From contig NZ_AP014862.1 of NCBI RefSeq assembly GCF_002355475.1, forward strand, positions 3,844,001 through 3,908,000: 64,000 nucleotides of DNA, given 5' to 3'. Below are positions 29,287 through 37,979 of this stretch, in pieces (the first letter of the stretch is position 1; each line of letters opens with the position of its first letter). A program made the position numbers and the translations under genes. Source of the DNA: Pseudomonas furukawaii (GTDB lineage: Bacteria > Pseudomonadota > Gammaproteobacteria > Pseudomonadales > Pseudomonadaceae). The notes below the pieces were generated by a model. The model saw only the letters and a list, made by a program, of their open reading frames with translations. It did no database searches and had not been told where the DNA came from.

Positions 29287-32256
29287 ATGCGCAGACCCAG
29301 TGACTCGAATCCCCCGATCCCCCACATTCCCGCCCTGGACCCCGTCGCGTTCGAGCGTTCCTGGCAGGACGCCACAAGCCTGCTGGCCGCACTGAACGGC
29401 GCCCGACTGGGCGCCTGGTCCTGGGACATCGACTCCGGCCAGGTCAGCTGGTCACGCGGCGCCCAGGCGCTGTTCGGACTGGACCCGCGACAACCCCTGG
29501 AGCAGCCCCTGACCTACCTCGACCTGATCCCCGAGGAAGATCGCGAGGAGGTGTTGCGGCTGTTTCACGATGTGCTCGCCGGTCGCCCGACGGAGCGCGC
29601 CCTGCGCCACCGCATCCGCTGGCCGGACGGCAGCCTGCACTGGCTGGAAATAAACGGCAGCCTGCAACCCGGAAGCGAGGGCCGGCGGCGGATGGTCGGG
29701 GTGATCCGCGACGTCACCGTCCAGCGAGCCCAGGAACAGGCGCTGAAGGACAGCCAGGAGCGCCTCGACCTGGCACTGGAGTCCGCCGACCTCGGCACCT
29801 GGGATTGGCACATTCCCCAGGGCACCCTGTACGGCTCGGCCCGCGCCGCCATGCTTCACGGCCTGCCCCGGGCCCCCTTCGAAGGCGACATCCGGCGGTT
29901 CTTCGATTGCGTGCCGGCCGAAGATCGCCGGGCCATGCGCCGCACCTACCAGAACCTTCTGGACGGTCACCGCGACGAATACCAGTCCACCTACCGCACA
30001 CGCCTCGGCAGCGGCAAGGTGCGTTACCTGGAGAGCACCGCCAAGCTCTACCGCGACGCCGACGGCCAGCCCCTGCGCATGACCGGCATCCTCATGGACA
30101 TCACCGAGCGGGTCCGCCGCGAGCAGCGCCTGGCAGCCTCGGAGCAAAAGTTCGCCACGCTCTTCCAGGCCAGCCCCGACCCCATCTGCGTCTCTCGCAT
30201 CCGCGATGGCCTGTTCATCGAGATCAATCCCAGCTTCAGCGACATCTTTGGATGGCAAGCGGGGGACATCGTCGGTCGCAGCGCTCCGGATATAGGGTTC
30301 TGGGCCGACACCGAACAGCGCACGCGGCTGTTCCAGCAACTGCTGCGGGACCAGGGCCTGGACAACGTGGAGGCACGCTTCACCACCCGCGACGGCCGAC
30401 AGCTCACCTGCGTGGTGTCCAGCCGCTTCATCCGCGTCGAGCGCCAGCTCTGCATTACCACCACATTCCGCGACATCACCGATCGCCAGCTAGCCGAAGC
30501 GGCGCTGAAGGCCAGCCAGGAGAAGTTCGCCAAGGCGTTCCACTCCAGCCCGGACGCCATCACCATCACCGAGCGGGAAACCGGCCGCTACATCGAGGTC
30601 AACGAGGGATTTACGCGGCTCACCGGCTATCACCCGGACGAGGTGCTGGGACGCACCGCCGGCGAGATGCAGATCTGGGCGCATCCCGAGCAACGGGACC
30701 AGATGGTGGACCTGATCAAGCGCAACGGTCGCGTGCACCACCTGGAAATGCTCGGCCAGCACCGCGACGGCAGCCGCAAGATGGTCGAGGTGTCGGTCGA
30801 GCAGATCGAACTGGACGGCACGCCCTGCCTGCTACTCACCGCCCGGGATATCAGCGCCCTCAAGGATGCCCAGGCGCAGATCCAGCACCTGGCCTACCAC
30901 GACCCACTGACCAACCTGCCCAATCGCGCCCTGCTGACCGACCGCCTCACCCAGCAAGTGGCGCTGCTGCAGCGCCACCACATGCGCGGCGCCCTGCTCT
31001 TCCTCGACCTGGACCATTTCAAGCACATCAACGATTCCCTGGGCCACCCGCTGGGCGACGCCGTCCTGAAGATGGTCACCGCCCGTCTGGAAGCCAGCGT
31101 GAGGCTGGAGGACACCGTCGCCCGGCTGGGTGGCGACGAGTTCGTGGTGCTGCTGACCGGCCTGGAAGGCAAGCGCTCGGAGGTCACTCGCCAGGTCCGC
31201 TCGATCGCCGATGAGCTCAGGCAGCTGCTGGCCCAACCCATGCTGCTGGACGGCCACCGCCTGCAGGTGACCCCGAGTATCGGCATCGCCTTGATCCCGG
31301 ACCATGGCACCAGCCCGGCTGACCTGCTGAAGCGCGCCGATATCGCCCTGTACCGAGCCAAGGATTCCGGCCGCAACGCGATCCAGCTGTTCCGCAGCAC
31401 CATGCAGGAAGCCGCCAGCGAACGCCTGAGGCTGGAGAACGACCTGCGCCAGGCCCTGGTGCGAGGCGAGTTCGAATTGCACTACCAGCCGCAGGTGGAT
31501 GCCCGGGACAACCGCATCATCGGCGCCGAGGCCCTGCTGCGCTGGCAACACCCCAACCTCGGCCCGCAATCGCCCGGGTCGTTCATCCGGGTGCTGGAAG
31601 AGAGCGGCCTGGTCCTCGACGTGGGCGCCTGGGTACTGGATGAAGCCTGTCGCACCGGCCAGCGACTGCTGGCCGATGGCCTGGTCGACGCCGACCACTT
31701 CGACTTGAGCGTCAACATCAGCCCGCGGCAGTTCCGCCAGAGCGATTTCGTCGAGCGCGTGGAGCGGAGCCTGGCCAGTAGCGGCCTGCCGGCCCATGCG
31801 CTGACGCTGGAGATCACCGAAGGCATCGTGATCCAGAACCTGGACGACACCATCGGCAAGATGCGCCGACTGAAGCGACTGGGTGTCAGCTTCGCCATGG
31901 ACGACTTCGGTACCGGCTACTCCTCGCTGACCTACCTCAAGCGCCTGCCGGTGGATGCGCTGAAGATCGACCAGTCCTTCGTCCGGGACTCCACACTGGA
32001 CCCGAACGACGCCGAGATCATCCGTGCCATCGTCGCCATGGCCCGCAGCCTGGACCTGGAAATGGTCGCCGAGGGCGTGGAGCGACCGGAGCAACTGGCC
32101 TTCCTCGAGCAGCAGGGCTGCCACCTCTACCAGGGCTACCTGTTCAGCAAGCCGGTGCCCCTGGCGGAATTCAGGGCGCTGCTGACCCTCAGTCGCCAGG
32201 GCGAGGAAGCCCCATGCGCCAGCTCACCCGGCCAGGCGTTGCCCCCTGGCCCCTAG
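29287..32256 (+). CDS. PAS-PAS-PAS-PAS-GGDEF-EAL cyclic-di-GMP protein
   Basis: A 989-residue cytoplasmic sensor with no membrane segment. Four PAS-type domains lie at about 30-145, 155-275, 285-400 and 408-530, then a GGDEF domain (about 540-700) and an EAL domain (about 715-970). The GGDEF motif is intact (615-619), with an RLED inhibitory site five residues before it. EAL is intact (748-750), followed by conserved EXLLRW, NISPRQF, LEITE and DDFGTGYSSL segments. Both synthesis and hydrolysis of c-di-GMP are thus possible. AAGGGG 6 nt before the ATG supports the start. The PAS signals are unknown. Confidence 0.93.
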   Translation: MRRPSDSNPPIPHIPALDPVAFERSWQDATSLLAALNGARLGAWSWDIDSGQVSWSRGAQALFGLDPRQPLEQPLTYLDLIPEEDREEVLRLFHDVLAGRPTERALRHRIRWPDGSLHWLEINGSLQPGSEGRRRMVGVIRDVTVQRAQEQALKDSQERLDLALESADLGTWDWHIPQGTLYGSARAAMLHGLPRAPFEGDIRRFFDCVPAEDRRAMRRTYQNLLDGHRDEYQSTYRTRLGSGKVRYLESTAKLYRDADGQPLRMTGILMDITERVRREQRLAASEQKFATLFQASPDPICVSRIRDGLFIEINPSFSDIFGWQAGDIVGRSAPDIGFWADTEQRTRLFQQLLRDQGLDNVEARFTTRDGRQLTCVVSSRFIRVERQLCITTTFRDITDRQLAEAALKASQEKFAKAFHSSPDAITITERETGRYIEVNEGFTRLTGYHPDEVLGRTAGEMQIWAHPEQRDQMVDLIKRNGRVHHLEMLGQHRDGSRKMVEVSVEQIELDGTPCLLLTARDISALKDAQAQIQHLAYHDPLTNLPNRALLTDRLTQQVALLQRHHMRGALLFLDLDHFKHINDSLGHPLGDAVLKMVTARLEASVRLEDTVARLGGDEFVVLLTGLEGKRSEVTRQVRSIADELRQLLAQPMLLDGHRLQVTPSIGIALIPDHGTSPADLLKRADIALYRAKDSGRNAIQLFRSTMQEAASERLRLENDLRQALVRGEFELHYQPQVDARDNRIIGAEALLRWQHPNLGPQSPGSFIRVLEESGLVLDVGAWVLDEACRTGQRLLADGLVDADHFDLSVNISPRQFRQSDFVERVERSLASSGLPAHALTLEITEGIVIQNLDDTIGKMRRLKRLGVSFAMDDFGTGYSSLTYLKRLPVDALKIDQSFVRDSTLDPNDAEIIRAIVAMARSLDLEMVAEGVERPEQLAFLEQQGCHLYQGYLFSKPVPLAEFRALLTLSRQGEEAPCASSPGQALPPGP

Positions 32257-32352
32257 GGCGCAGCGCGGCTTACAGAGCCGTTCTCATCCAGCCCGCTCGG
32301 GCACCCGGATCGTCACGGACAGGGCCCGTGACTCTGAATCAGGCCCAAATGA

Positions 32353-32376
32353 AGAGGGCGCCCGCAGGCGCCCTCT
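32353..32376 (-). terminator. Terminator hairpin downstream of ibpA
   Basis: Perfect 10-bp stem AGAGGGCGCC/GGCGCCCTCT with a CGCA loop, 18 nt after the ibpA stop and followed on the minus strand by TTCATTT. It may also serve the convergent GGDEF/EAL gene. A second 7-bp hairpin (GTCACGG/CCGTGAC, 32312-32332) lies nearer that gene. Confidence 0.6.
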
Positions 32377-32394
32377 GGTCTCAGCCGGGAACCA

Positions 32395-32841
32395 TCAGCT
32401 CTCCAGTACCGGACGCTGCCCATTGATCGGGATGCGCTTGGCCTTGGCCTCCTCCGGAACCACGCGGACCAGGTCGATGTTCAGCAATCCGTTCTGCAGA
32501 CCGGCAGCCCGGACCTCGATGTGGTCCGCCAGGCGGAAGGACAGCTTGAAGGCGCGCTGGGCGATGCCCTGGTGCAGGTAGGTGACCGACTCGTCGGTAC
32601 GCTCGCGCTTGCCGCCAGCCACGGTCAGAACGCCCCGCTCGACCTGCAGTTCCAGGTCTTCTTCCTGGAAGCCGGCCGCGGCGATGACGATACGGTACTG
32701 GTCGTCACCGTGCTTCTCGACGTTGTAGGGCGGGTAGCCGCTGCCGGTCTCATTGCGCAGGGCCGACTCGAACAGATCGTTGAAGCGGTCGAAACCCACG
32801 GAATGACGGAACAGGGGGGCGAGGGAGAAAGCGTTGCTCAT
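32395..32841 (-). CDS. ibpA: Small heat-shock protein IbpA (Hsp20)
   Basis: ATP-independent holdase that binds unfolding proteins in the cytoplasm. The 148-residue product from the ATG at 32841 starts MSNAFSLAPLFRHSVGFDRF and has an alpha-crystallin domain (about 38-125) with the conserved GVLTVAGGK and a C-terminal RIPING, a variant of the IXI tail motif. The frame is open upstream, but a heat-shock promoter and thermometer-like leader lie there, so the start is secure. Single gene, convergent with the GGDEF/EAL gene. Confidence 0.95.
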   Translation of the reverse strand: MSNAFSLAPLFRHSVGFDRFNDLFESALRNETGSGYPPYNVEKHGDDQYRIVIAAAGFQEEDLELQVERGVLTVAGGKRERTDESVTYLHQGIAQRAFKLSFRLADHIEVRAAGLQNGLLNIDLVRVVPEEAKAKRIPINGQRPVLES

Positions 32842-32903
32842 GATGATCTCCTGAATAATCAGCAAGTGTTCTGGATGCGGGACCCGACTTCGGCATCCCG
32901 CCA
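32842..32903 (-). promoter_or_regulatory. Probable ROSE-type RNA thermometer in the ibpA leader
   Basis: The leader of about 60 nt has an upstream hairpin (GGATGC pairing with GCATCC) and, next to the start, TTGCT (minus strand, 32861-32865) facing the ribosome site AGGAG (32848-32852) across a short AT-rich loop. UUGCU pairing with the Shine-Dalgarno is the mark of ROSE elements that open on heating. The identification rests on this motif, the sigma-32 promoter and the known presence of ROSE elements before ibpA genes. Confidence 0.65.
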
Positions 32904-32909
32904 TATTCC

Positions 32910-32937
32910 AGATAGGGACGCCGAAACGCATTTCAAG
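32910..32937 (-). promoter_or_regulatory. Sigma-32 (RpoH) heat-shock promoter of ibpA
   Basis: On the minus strand CTTGAA, a 14-bp spacer and CCCTATCT, against the RpoH consensus CTTGAA-N13-15-CCCCATNT (one mismatch). It lies about 70 bp before the ibpA ATG. Confidence 0.75.
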
Positions 32938-32964
32938 TCCCTGCCGATCACTCAGGGGGCGCGA

Positions 32965-33939
32965 TCAGACCGCCTCGGCGAAATCCCGCTGGCGCTCGGA
33001 CAGGCCCAGCCAGGCGTCGATACGGGCGCAATCCTGCTCGCGACGGATCTCCGCGAACAAGGCCACGGACTCGGGGTAGCTGCGCGTGAGCATGCCGAGC
33101 CATTGCTTGAGCCGCCCGGGCGCATAGCGCGGCGCCAGCTTTCGACGGGCCTGGAGCCAGAAGTCCCGGAGCAGCGGCAGGAGTTCATCCCAGGTCATTT
33201 CCGTGACCGTCTCCCCCCGGCGGGCGGCGGCGATCTGCCGGGCCAGGTCCGGGCGGGAAACCAGGCCGCGCCCGAGCATGATGTCCTCCACGCCACTGAC
33301 CTGGCGGCAGCGATGCCAGTCATCCAGCGTCCAGACCTCGCCGTTGGCGAACACCGGGACCTTGACCACATCCTGAACCCGGGCGACCCATTCCCAATGG
33401 GCCGGCGGCTTGTACCCTTCCGCCTTGGTCCTGGCGTGCACCACGATCTGCTGCGCGCCACCTTCGGCCAGGGCCCGCGCGCAGTCCAGGGCGCCGTCGG
33501 GGCTGTCGAACCCGAGGCGCATCTTCGCCGTCACCGGAATGCTCGCCGGCACCGCTCGACGGACCTCGCGGAGGATGGCATGGAGCAACTCCGGCTCCTT
33601 GAGCAGCACCGCGCCGCCTCGGGACTTGTTCACCGTCTTGGCCGGGCAGCCAAAGTTGAGGTCGATCACCGGCGCCCCCAGCTCGCAGGCGAAGGCGGCG
33701 TTCTCCGCCAGGCACACCGGATCGGAGCCCAGCAACTGGACCCGCATCGGGGTTCCGGCGCGCGTGCGCGCGCCATCGGCCAGCTCGGGCGCCAGCTTCT
33801 CGAACGTACTGGCGGCCAGCAGCCGATCGCAGACGCGGATGAATTCGGTCACGCACCAGTCGATGCCGCCCACCCGGGTCAGCACGTCGCGAAGGATTTC
33901 GTCGACCAGCCCTTCCATCGGGGCCAGGGCGATTTGCAT
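32965..33939 (-). CDS. dusC: tRNA-dihydrouridine(16) synthase DusC
   Basis: FMN enzyme reducing U16 in the D loop of tRNA. The 324-residue product starts [17 protein letters not shown] with the FMN-binding APMEG motif and has the catalytic Cys in [19 protein letters not shown] and the KMRLGF segment. Length and the N-terminal motif favour DusC over DusA or DusB. Transcribed alone on the minus strand between ibpA and the thioesterase gene. Confidence 0.92.
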   Translation of the reverse strand: MQIALAPMEGLVDEILRDVLTRVGGIDWCVTEFIRVCDRLLAASTFEKLAPELADGARTRAGTPMRVQLLGSDPVCLAENAAFACELGAPVIDLNFGCPAKTVNKSRGGAVLLKEPELLHAILREVRRAVPASIPVTAKMRLGFDSPDGALDCARALAEGGAQQIVVHARTKAEGYKPPAHWEWVARVQDVVKVPVFANGEVWTLDDWHRCRQVSGVEDIMLGRGLVSRPDLARQIAAARRGETVTEMTWDELLPLLRDFWLQARRKLAPRYAPGRLKQWLGMLTRSYPESVALFAEIRREQDCARIDAWLGLSERQRDFAEAV

Positions 33940-34083
33940 GGGACAGGCTCACAGGAAAAAGGCGCGTAGTTTACGCAGCATGACGGACGGCGTGTATCCC
34001 GGGGAGCATCCGGCGAGGTTCACCACCTGCGTGTCGTTCAGAACGAGCACGAGGTGTTCCTGGCGCCAGCCGCGGAGTAACGC

Positions 34084-34533
34084 TCAGAGCTCCAGCGGAA
34101 ACGGCGGCTGAAGCGCACGGCCGTAGCCTTCCACGAACTCCACCGGCATCCGCTTGGGCCGGCCGCTGGACAGTTCGATGCAGACGAAGGTGGTCTTCGC
34201 CCGCAAGAGCGTGGCGCCATCCTCCGGACGCACCAACTGGAAGCGGCGATCCATCTTCAGGCGCTGGTCCGACTCGACGATCCAGGTGGCCATCTGCAGC
34301 GCCTGCCCTTCGTAGGCGGCCGCCAGGTAGTCGATCTCGTGACGCAGCACCGCCATGGCGCGATCGAGGCGGCGGTACTCGACCAGATCCAGCCCGAGAC
34401 TCTGGGAATGGCGCCAGGCGCAGCGCTCCAGCCAGCTGACGTAGACGGCATTGTTGGCATGGCCGAGGCCGTCGATATCCTCGGCGGCGACGCTGATGTC
34501 GATGACGAAGGGGTCGGGCAGGTCCCAGCTCAT
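34084..34533 (-). CDS. Acyl-CoA thioesterase, hotdog (4HBT) family
   Basis: A 149-residue hotdog-fold thioesterase of the 4-hydroxybenzoyl-CoA type, with the catalytic-region motif GHANNAVYVSWLE at about 22-34 and the YLAAAYEGQALQM strand. The substrate cannot be predicted. Its start overlaps the upstream aldolase gene stop by 4 nt, so the two are translated together. From memory P. aeruginosa has the same pair at this position. The start ATG is that overlapping one (MSWDLPDPFVID). Confidence 0.88.
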   Translation of the reverse strand: MSWDLPDPFVIDISVAAEDIDGLGHANNAVYVSWLERCAWRHSQSLGLDLVEYRRLDRAMAVLRHEIDYLAAAYEGQALQMATWIVESDQRLKMDRRFQLVRPEDGATLLRAKTTFVCIELSSGRPKRMPVEFVEGYGRALQPPFPLEL

Positions 34534-35180
34534 GGATGCACCTCCAGGCTTGCGGCCAACTCACGGGCCTCGCTGGCCAGTTGGGTGATCTGGTCCCAGG
34601 CGCGGGCCCGGATCAGGCTGGACGGGGCGATCCAGGTGCCCCCCACGCAGGCCACATTGGGCAGGCGCAGGAAACTCAGCAGGTTGTCCGGCGTCACGCC
34701 GCCCGTCGGGCAGAACCGGATGCCGGTGAAGGGGCCCTTGAGGCTTTTCAGCATTTTCACGCTGCCGTTGCCGTTGGCCGGGAACAGCTTCAGCGAGCGA
34801 TAACCGTATTCCAGCGCCAGCAGCACTTCCGAGGGGGTCATCACACCGGGCAGGTAAGGCAGCCCGGAATCCTCCGCCGCTGCGGCGAGGCGCTCGGTAC
34901 AACCCGGGCTCACCGCGAAGTGAGCGCCGGCGTCACGCGCCTCCAGGAACTGTTCTGTGTGAATCAGGGTGCCGGCGCCGACCAGCAACGCCGGAAAGGC
35001 CTTGCGGATCGCCGACAGCGCCTCCAGGGCACGGGGCGTTCGCAGGGTCACTTCGAGAACCTCGACGCCCCCCGCCTGAAGCGCCCCCGCAAGGTCCACC
35101 GCCAGACCGGTGTCCTCGATCACCAGCACAGGCAGAACCGGTCGCGCCCGCTGCAGCACCACATCCATTGTCAGGCTCAT
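34530..35180 (-). CDS. KDPG/KHG aldolase (Eda family)
   Basis: Class I aldolase of the 2-keto-3-deoxy-6-phosphogluconate family, cleaving KDPG to pyruvate and glyceraldehyde 3-phosphate in the Entner-Doudoroff route. The 216-residue product (ATG at 35180 with GGGGAG 7 nt upstream) has the acid/base Glu in VLEVTLRT and the Schiff-base Lys in LKLFPANGNG. In pseudomonads the main eda lies beside zwf/pgl elsewhere, so this may be a second copy with another substrate; here it is tied to a thioesterase. I leave the symbol empty for that reason. Confidence 0.85.
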   Translation of the reverse strand: MSLTMDVVLQRARPVLPVLVIEDTGLAVDLAGALQAGGVEVLEVTLRTPRALEALSAIRKAFPALLVGAGTLIHTEQFLEARDAGAHFAVSPGCTERLAAAAEDSGLPYLPGVMTPSEVLLALEYGYRSLKLFPANGNGSVKMLKSLKGPFTGIRFCPTGGVTPDNLLSFLRLPNVACVGGTWIAPSSLIRARAWDQITQLASEARELAASLEVHP

Positions 35181-35307
35181 GTCAGCTCTCCCCATTACCA
35201 AGCCATCGGGCCACGCCCGCCTCTATTCGCATGCGCAGCCAATCAACCTTGGAAGTAGAGCACCGTCGACAAGTCACCTGCCAGCCCCTCGGCGGGACAG
35301 CCGATCA

Positions 35308-36153
35308 TCAGCGAGCGATAGTCGCCATGGCGGTACGGGGCTCGCCGACCTGGGACAGCAATTCGAGAACGGCCCCGATAAGCCCGGGGTCGGCCAGCAG
35401 GCGCTGATGGCCGCCTCGATCCAGGCAAAGCAACTGGCTGTCGAACCAGGCCTCGTGAATCACCCGCGCCTCGTCTGGGGGCACCACCGGATCATCGACG
35501 GCATGCACCACCAATCCCGGCATGTCCAACTGGTAGCGCTTGACGTCGAGATGGGCGGCCGGAATGCCCGCATGCTGCTCCACCAGCCTGACGAAATGCG
35601 CCTGTGCCTTGGGAGGCAGCCCCATGAAGCGCGCGAAACTGCGAAGCGGCCCGAGAATCCGGCTAGGCGCCGAAATGCTTACCAGGGCGCGGGCACGCAA
35701 CCCCATCTGGCTGGCCAGCAGCGCACTGGCGCCGCCCATGGAATGACCAATGACCGCCTCCAAGGGGGGCAGCTCCCCGGCCGCCTCCAGCAAGGCCCTG
35801 GCAAACAGCACCACACTGGCCTCATGCCCGGGTGATCGGCCATGAGCCGGCCCCTCCAGCGCCACCACGCCATAACCCGCCTTGACCAGGGATTCGATCA
35901 GGTGGGCGAACTGGGTTGGACGCCCTTCCCAACCATGCATCAGCAGCACCGTGGGTCCACTCCCCCAGCGCAGGGCGGAGAGCCCGAAACGCAGGGTGAT
36001 GCGCTCGGCGCTTGCCAGCAGAGGGAGCTCCCACTCACGGGGAGGCAGGTTGCGCGGCGTCATGAACTGTCGACGCATGCGACGAGCCACGGTGTAGGGC
36101 GCGAGGCGCCCCAAGGTGGCGTGGATGCCGCGAATCAGGCTCAGATTGTTCAT
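35308..36153 (-). CDS. Alpha/beta hydrolase
   Basis: A 281-residue serine hydrolase with the nucleophile elbow GHSMGG, the oxyanion-region HGWEGRPTQF and the C-terminal HQRLLADPGL holding the likely catalytic His. No signal peptide, so probably cytoplasmic. The ATG at 36153 (MNNLSLIRGIHATLG) is chosen over longer frames because only 11 bp then separate it from the upstream TetR gene on the same strand. The pairing suggests it is controlled by that regulator; the substrate is unknown. Confidence 0.88.
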   Translation of the reverse strand: MNNLSLIRGIHATLGRLAPYTVARRMRRQFMTPRNLPPREWELPLLASAERITLRFGLSALRWGSGPTVLLMHGWEGRPTQFAHLIESLVKAGYGVVALEGPAHGRSPGHEASVVLFARALLEAAGELPPLEAVIGHSMGGASALLASQMGLRARALVSISAPSRILGPLRSFARFMGLPPKAQAHFVRLVEQHAGIPAAHLDVKRYQLDMPGLVVHAVDDPVVPPDEARVIHEAWFDSQLLCLDRGGHQRLLADPGLIGAVLELLSQVGEPRTAMATIAR

Positions 36154-36164
36154 GGTCCCACTCC

Positions 36165-36704
36165 TCAGATAACGGCTGCTTTGGCGGCGCGCAGTACACG
36201 ATCGGACAGATCCCCTTTCCCCAGCGCACGGGAAAGGGCCAGGCCACCCACCATCAGGGCGATGTCGGCCAATGCCTGATCGAGTTCCTCGGGGCGCTCG
36301 CACATGAGAGCACCCAGCACTTCCAGATGCTCGGCCAGCAGGTCGCGGTAAACCTGCGGTAGTTGCGGCATGGCCGCCAGGGATGCAGGCAGAGGACAGC
36401 CAGACCGGGTCGCATCGCGATGTTTTCGTGACAGGTAGAATCCAGCCGCCAGGGCTCGCCGCTCGAGACCGGGAAGACCTGGATCGATCAGGGCCATCAT
36501 GTCCCTGCGCTGCCGCAGCAGCTGCTCGAAGACTTCCAACATCAGCGCATCCTTGCTGCCGAAGTGGGCATAGAAGCCACCCACAGTCAGACCCGCCGCC
36601 GCCATGACATCGGCCAGGCCCGGCTCTTGCGGACCGCGCTGCAGCATCGCCGCCGCCGCAGCTTCCAGGATTCGCTCGCGGGTCTGGACCTTCTTCTCGC
36701 TCAT
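36165..36704 (-). CDS. TetR-family repressor
   Basis: A 179-residue regulator with an N-terminal TetR helix-turn-helix (about 5-52, RERILEAAAAAMLQRG ... VGGFYAHFGSKDALMLEVF) and a ligand-binding C-terminal domain with a LPQVYRDLLAEHLE region. The ATG at 36704 (MSEKKVQTRERI) is the family-like start; the frame opens further upstream through a promoter region. It precedes the hydrolase in an operon and probably represses both, with candidate operators at 36727-36749. Confidence 0.9.
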   Translation of the reverse strand: MSEKKVQTRERILEAAAAAMLQRGPQEPGLADVMAAAGLTVGGFYAHFGSKDALMLEVFEQLLRQRRDMMALIDPGLPGLERRALAAGFYLSRKHRDATRSGCPLPASLAAMPQLPQVYRDLLAEHLEVLGALMCERPEELDQALADIALMVGGLALSRALGKGDLSDRVLRAAKAAVI

Positions 36705-36726
36705 GACTGGCTCCAGTTGAATTACA

Positions 36727-36749
36727 TGCATAATATTATTTGCATAATA
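36727..36749 (-). promoter_or_regulatory. Candidate TetR operator/promoter region
   Basis: Direct repeat TGCATAATA at 36727-36735 and 36741-36749 with a perfect ATAATATTAT palindrome (36730-36739) between and overlapping, 23 bp before the TetR gene. AT-rich against its surroundings; likely promoter plus autoregulatory site. Confidence 0.45.
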
Positions 36750-36807
36750 CAAAAGCGCAAGACTTTTTCGAGTCCGCTCGTCAGCCGAAGGGATGGTTGG
36801 AAGATGG

Positions 36808-36844
36808 AAAAACAAAAGGGCCATTCCAGAGAGGAATGACCCTT
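36808..36844 (-). terminator. Second terminator after the tRNA array
   Basis: Stem of 11 pairs with one mismatch (CATTCC/GGAATG core, AAGGG/CCCTT base), AGAGA loop, followed on the minus strand by a TTTTGTTTTT tract. It backs up the terminator at 36846-36863. Confidence 0.8.
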
Positions 36845-36845
36845 G

Positions 36846-36863
36846 AAAAACCCGCATGGCGGG
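36846..36863 (-). terminator. Terminator after the tRNA array
   Basis: CCCGC/GCGGG stem with a 3-nt loop followed by TTTTT on the minus strand, 11 nt after the last tRNA-Glu. Confidence 0.8.
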
Positions 36864-36874
36864 AAACTTGAATG

Positions 36875-36950
36875 TGGCGTCCCCTAGGGGACTCGAACCC
36901 CTGTTACCGCCGTGAAAGGGCGGTGTCCTAGGCCACTAGACGAAGGGGAC
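36875..36950 (-). tRNA. tRNA-Glu (TTC), copy 1
   Basis: 76 nt, 5'-GTCCCCT and 3'-AGGGGACGCCA on the minus strand with CCA encoded; anticodon loop CTTTCAC gives TTC. Identical to the other three Glu copies. Last gene of the transcript. Confidence 0.97.
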
Positions 36951-37010
36951 AAGACCTTCTGTGAGCTGATCGCCGCTGGCGTACCCGCTCGGTGCGTGGC
37001 GCACCTTGAT

Positions 37011-37086
<76 letters not shown>

Positions 37087-37129
37087 GAAACCGCTTTCGG
37101 CTGCACCGAGTAACCGATGCGCTGGAATA

Positions 37130-37205
37130 TGGCGTCCCCTAGGGGACTCGAACCCCTGTTACCGCCGTGAAAGGGCGGTGTCCTAGGCCACTAGACGAAG
37201 GGGAC
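37130..37205 (-). tRNA. tRNA-Glu (TTC), copy 2
   Basis: Same 76-nt sequence as copy 1, anticodon TTC, CCA encoded. Confidence 0.97.
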
Positions 37206-37265
37206 AAGACCTTCTGTGAGCTGATCGCCGCCGGCGTATCCGCTCGGTGCGTGGCGCACCTTGAT

Positions 37266-37341
<76 letters not shown>

Positions 37342-37385
37342 GAAACTGCTTTCGGCTGCACCGAGAAACCGATGCGGCTGGAATA

Positions 37386-37461
37386 TGGCGTCCCCTAGGG
37401 GACTCGAACCCCTGTTACCGCCGTGAAAGGGCGGTGTCCTAGGCCACTAGACGAAGGGGAC
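37386..37461 (-). tRNA. tRNA-Glu (TTC), copy 3
   Basis: Same 76-nt sequence, anticodon TTC, CCA encoded. Confidence 0.97.
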
Positions 37462-37477
37462 AGAACCTTCGAACAGC

Positions 37478-37500
37478 AGGGCCAGCACATGGCTGGCCCT
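37478..37500 (-). other. Hairpin in the Glu3-Ala3 spacer
   Basis: Nine-bp stem AGGGCCAGC/GCTGGCCCT with a 5-nt loop and no T tract. Present only in this spacer; perhaps a processing or partial-attenuation hairpin in the tRNA precursor. Confidence 0.5.
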
Positions 37501-37524
37501 GGTTGATGCACGAGGCATCGTATT

Positions 37525-37600
<76 letters not shown>

Positions 37601-37644
37601 GAAACTGCTTTCGGCTGCACCGAGAAACCGATGCGGCTGGAATA

Positions 37645-37720
37645 TGGCGTCCCCTAGGGGACTCGAACCCCTGTTACCGCCGTGAAAGGGCGGTGTCCTA
37701 GGCCACTAGACGAAGGGGAC
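37645..37720 (-). tRNA. tRNA-Glu (TTC), copy 4
   Basis: Same 76-nt sequence, anticodon TTC, CCA encoded. Confidence 0.97.
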
Positions 37721-37759
37721 GAAACCTTCAAACCTTGACGCGACCCACTCTTGAAGGAG

Positions 37760-37835
<76 letters not shown>

Positions 37836-37853
37836 GTCGCGAGGACGGGGCGC

Positions 37854-37882
37854 ATATTAGGGGCGCCCCACCCCGCTGTCAA
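37854..37882 (-). promoter_or_regulatory. Strong sigma-70 promoter of the tRNA array
   Basis: On the minus strand TTGACA, a 17-bp spacer and TAATAT, followed by a GC-rich discriminator (GCGCCCC) typical of stringently controlled stable-RNA promoters. AT-rich sequence upstream of the -35 (around 37885-37920) could act as an UP element. The first tRNA begins about 18 bp after the -10. Confidence 0.88.
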
Positions 37883-37943
37883 CACAATTTTTTCTGCGGT
37901 TCGAAGTTTTTTATCTGGAAGAACAATCACTTACCCGCCACAT

Positions 37944-37971
37944 GCCCGCGCAGCCGGAATGCGGCGCGGGC
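37944..37971 (-). terminator. GC-rich hairpin after gltX
   Basis: Eight-bp stem GCCCGCGC/GCGCGGGC with a 12-nt loop, 8 nt after the gltX stop. No T tract, so termination is uncertain. Confidence 0.4.
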
Positions 37972-37979
37972 CGGCGACA

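Noticed and set aside
32214-32426. Plus-strand frame after the GGDEF/EAL gene
   Set aside because: Overlaps the end of that gene and the ibpA terminator; no ribosome site.
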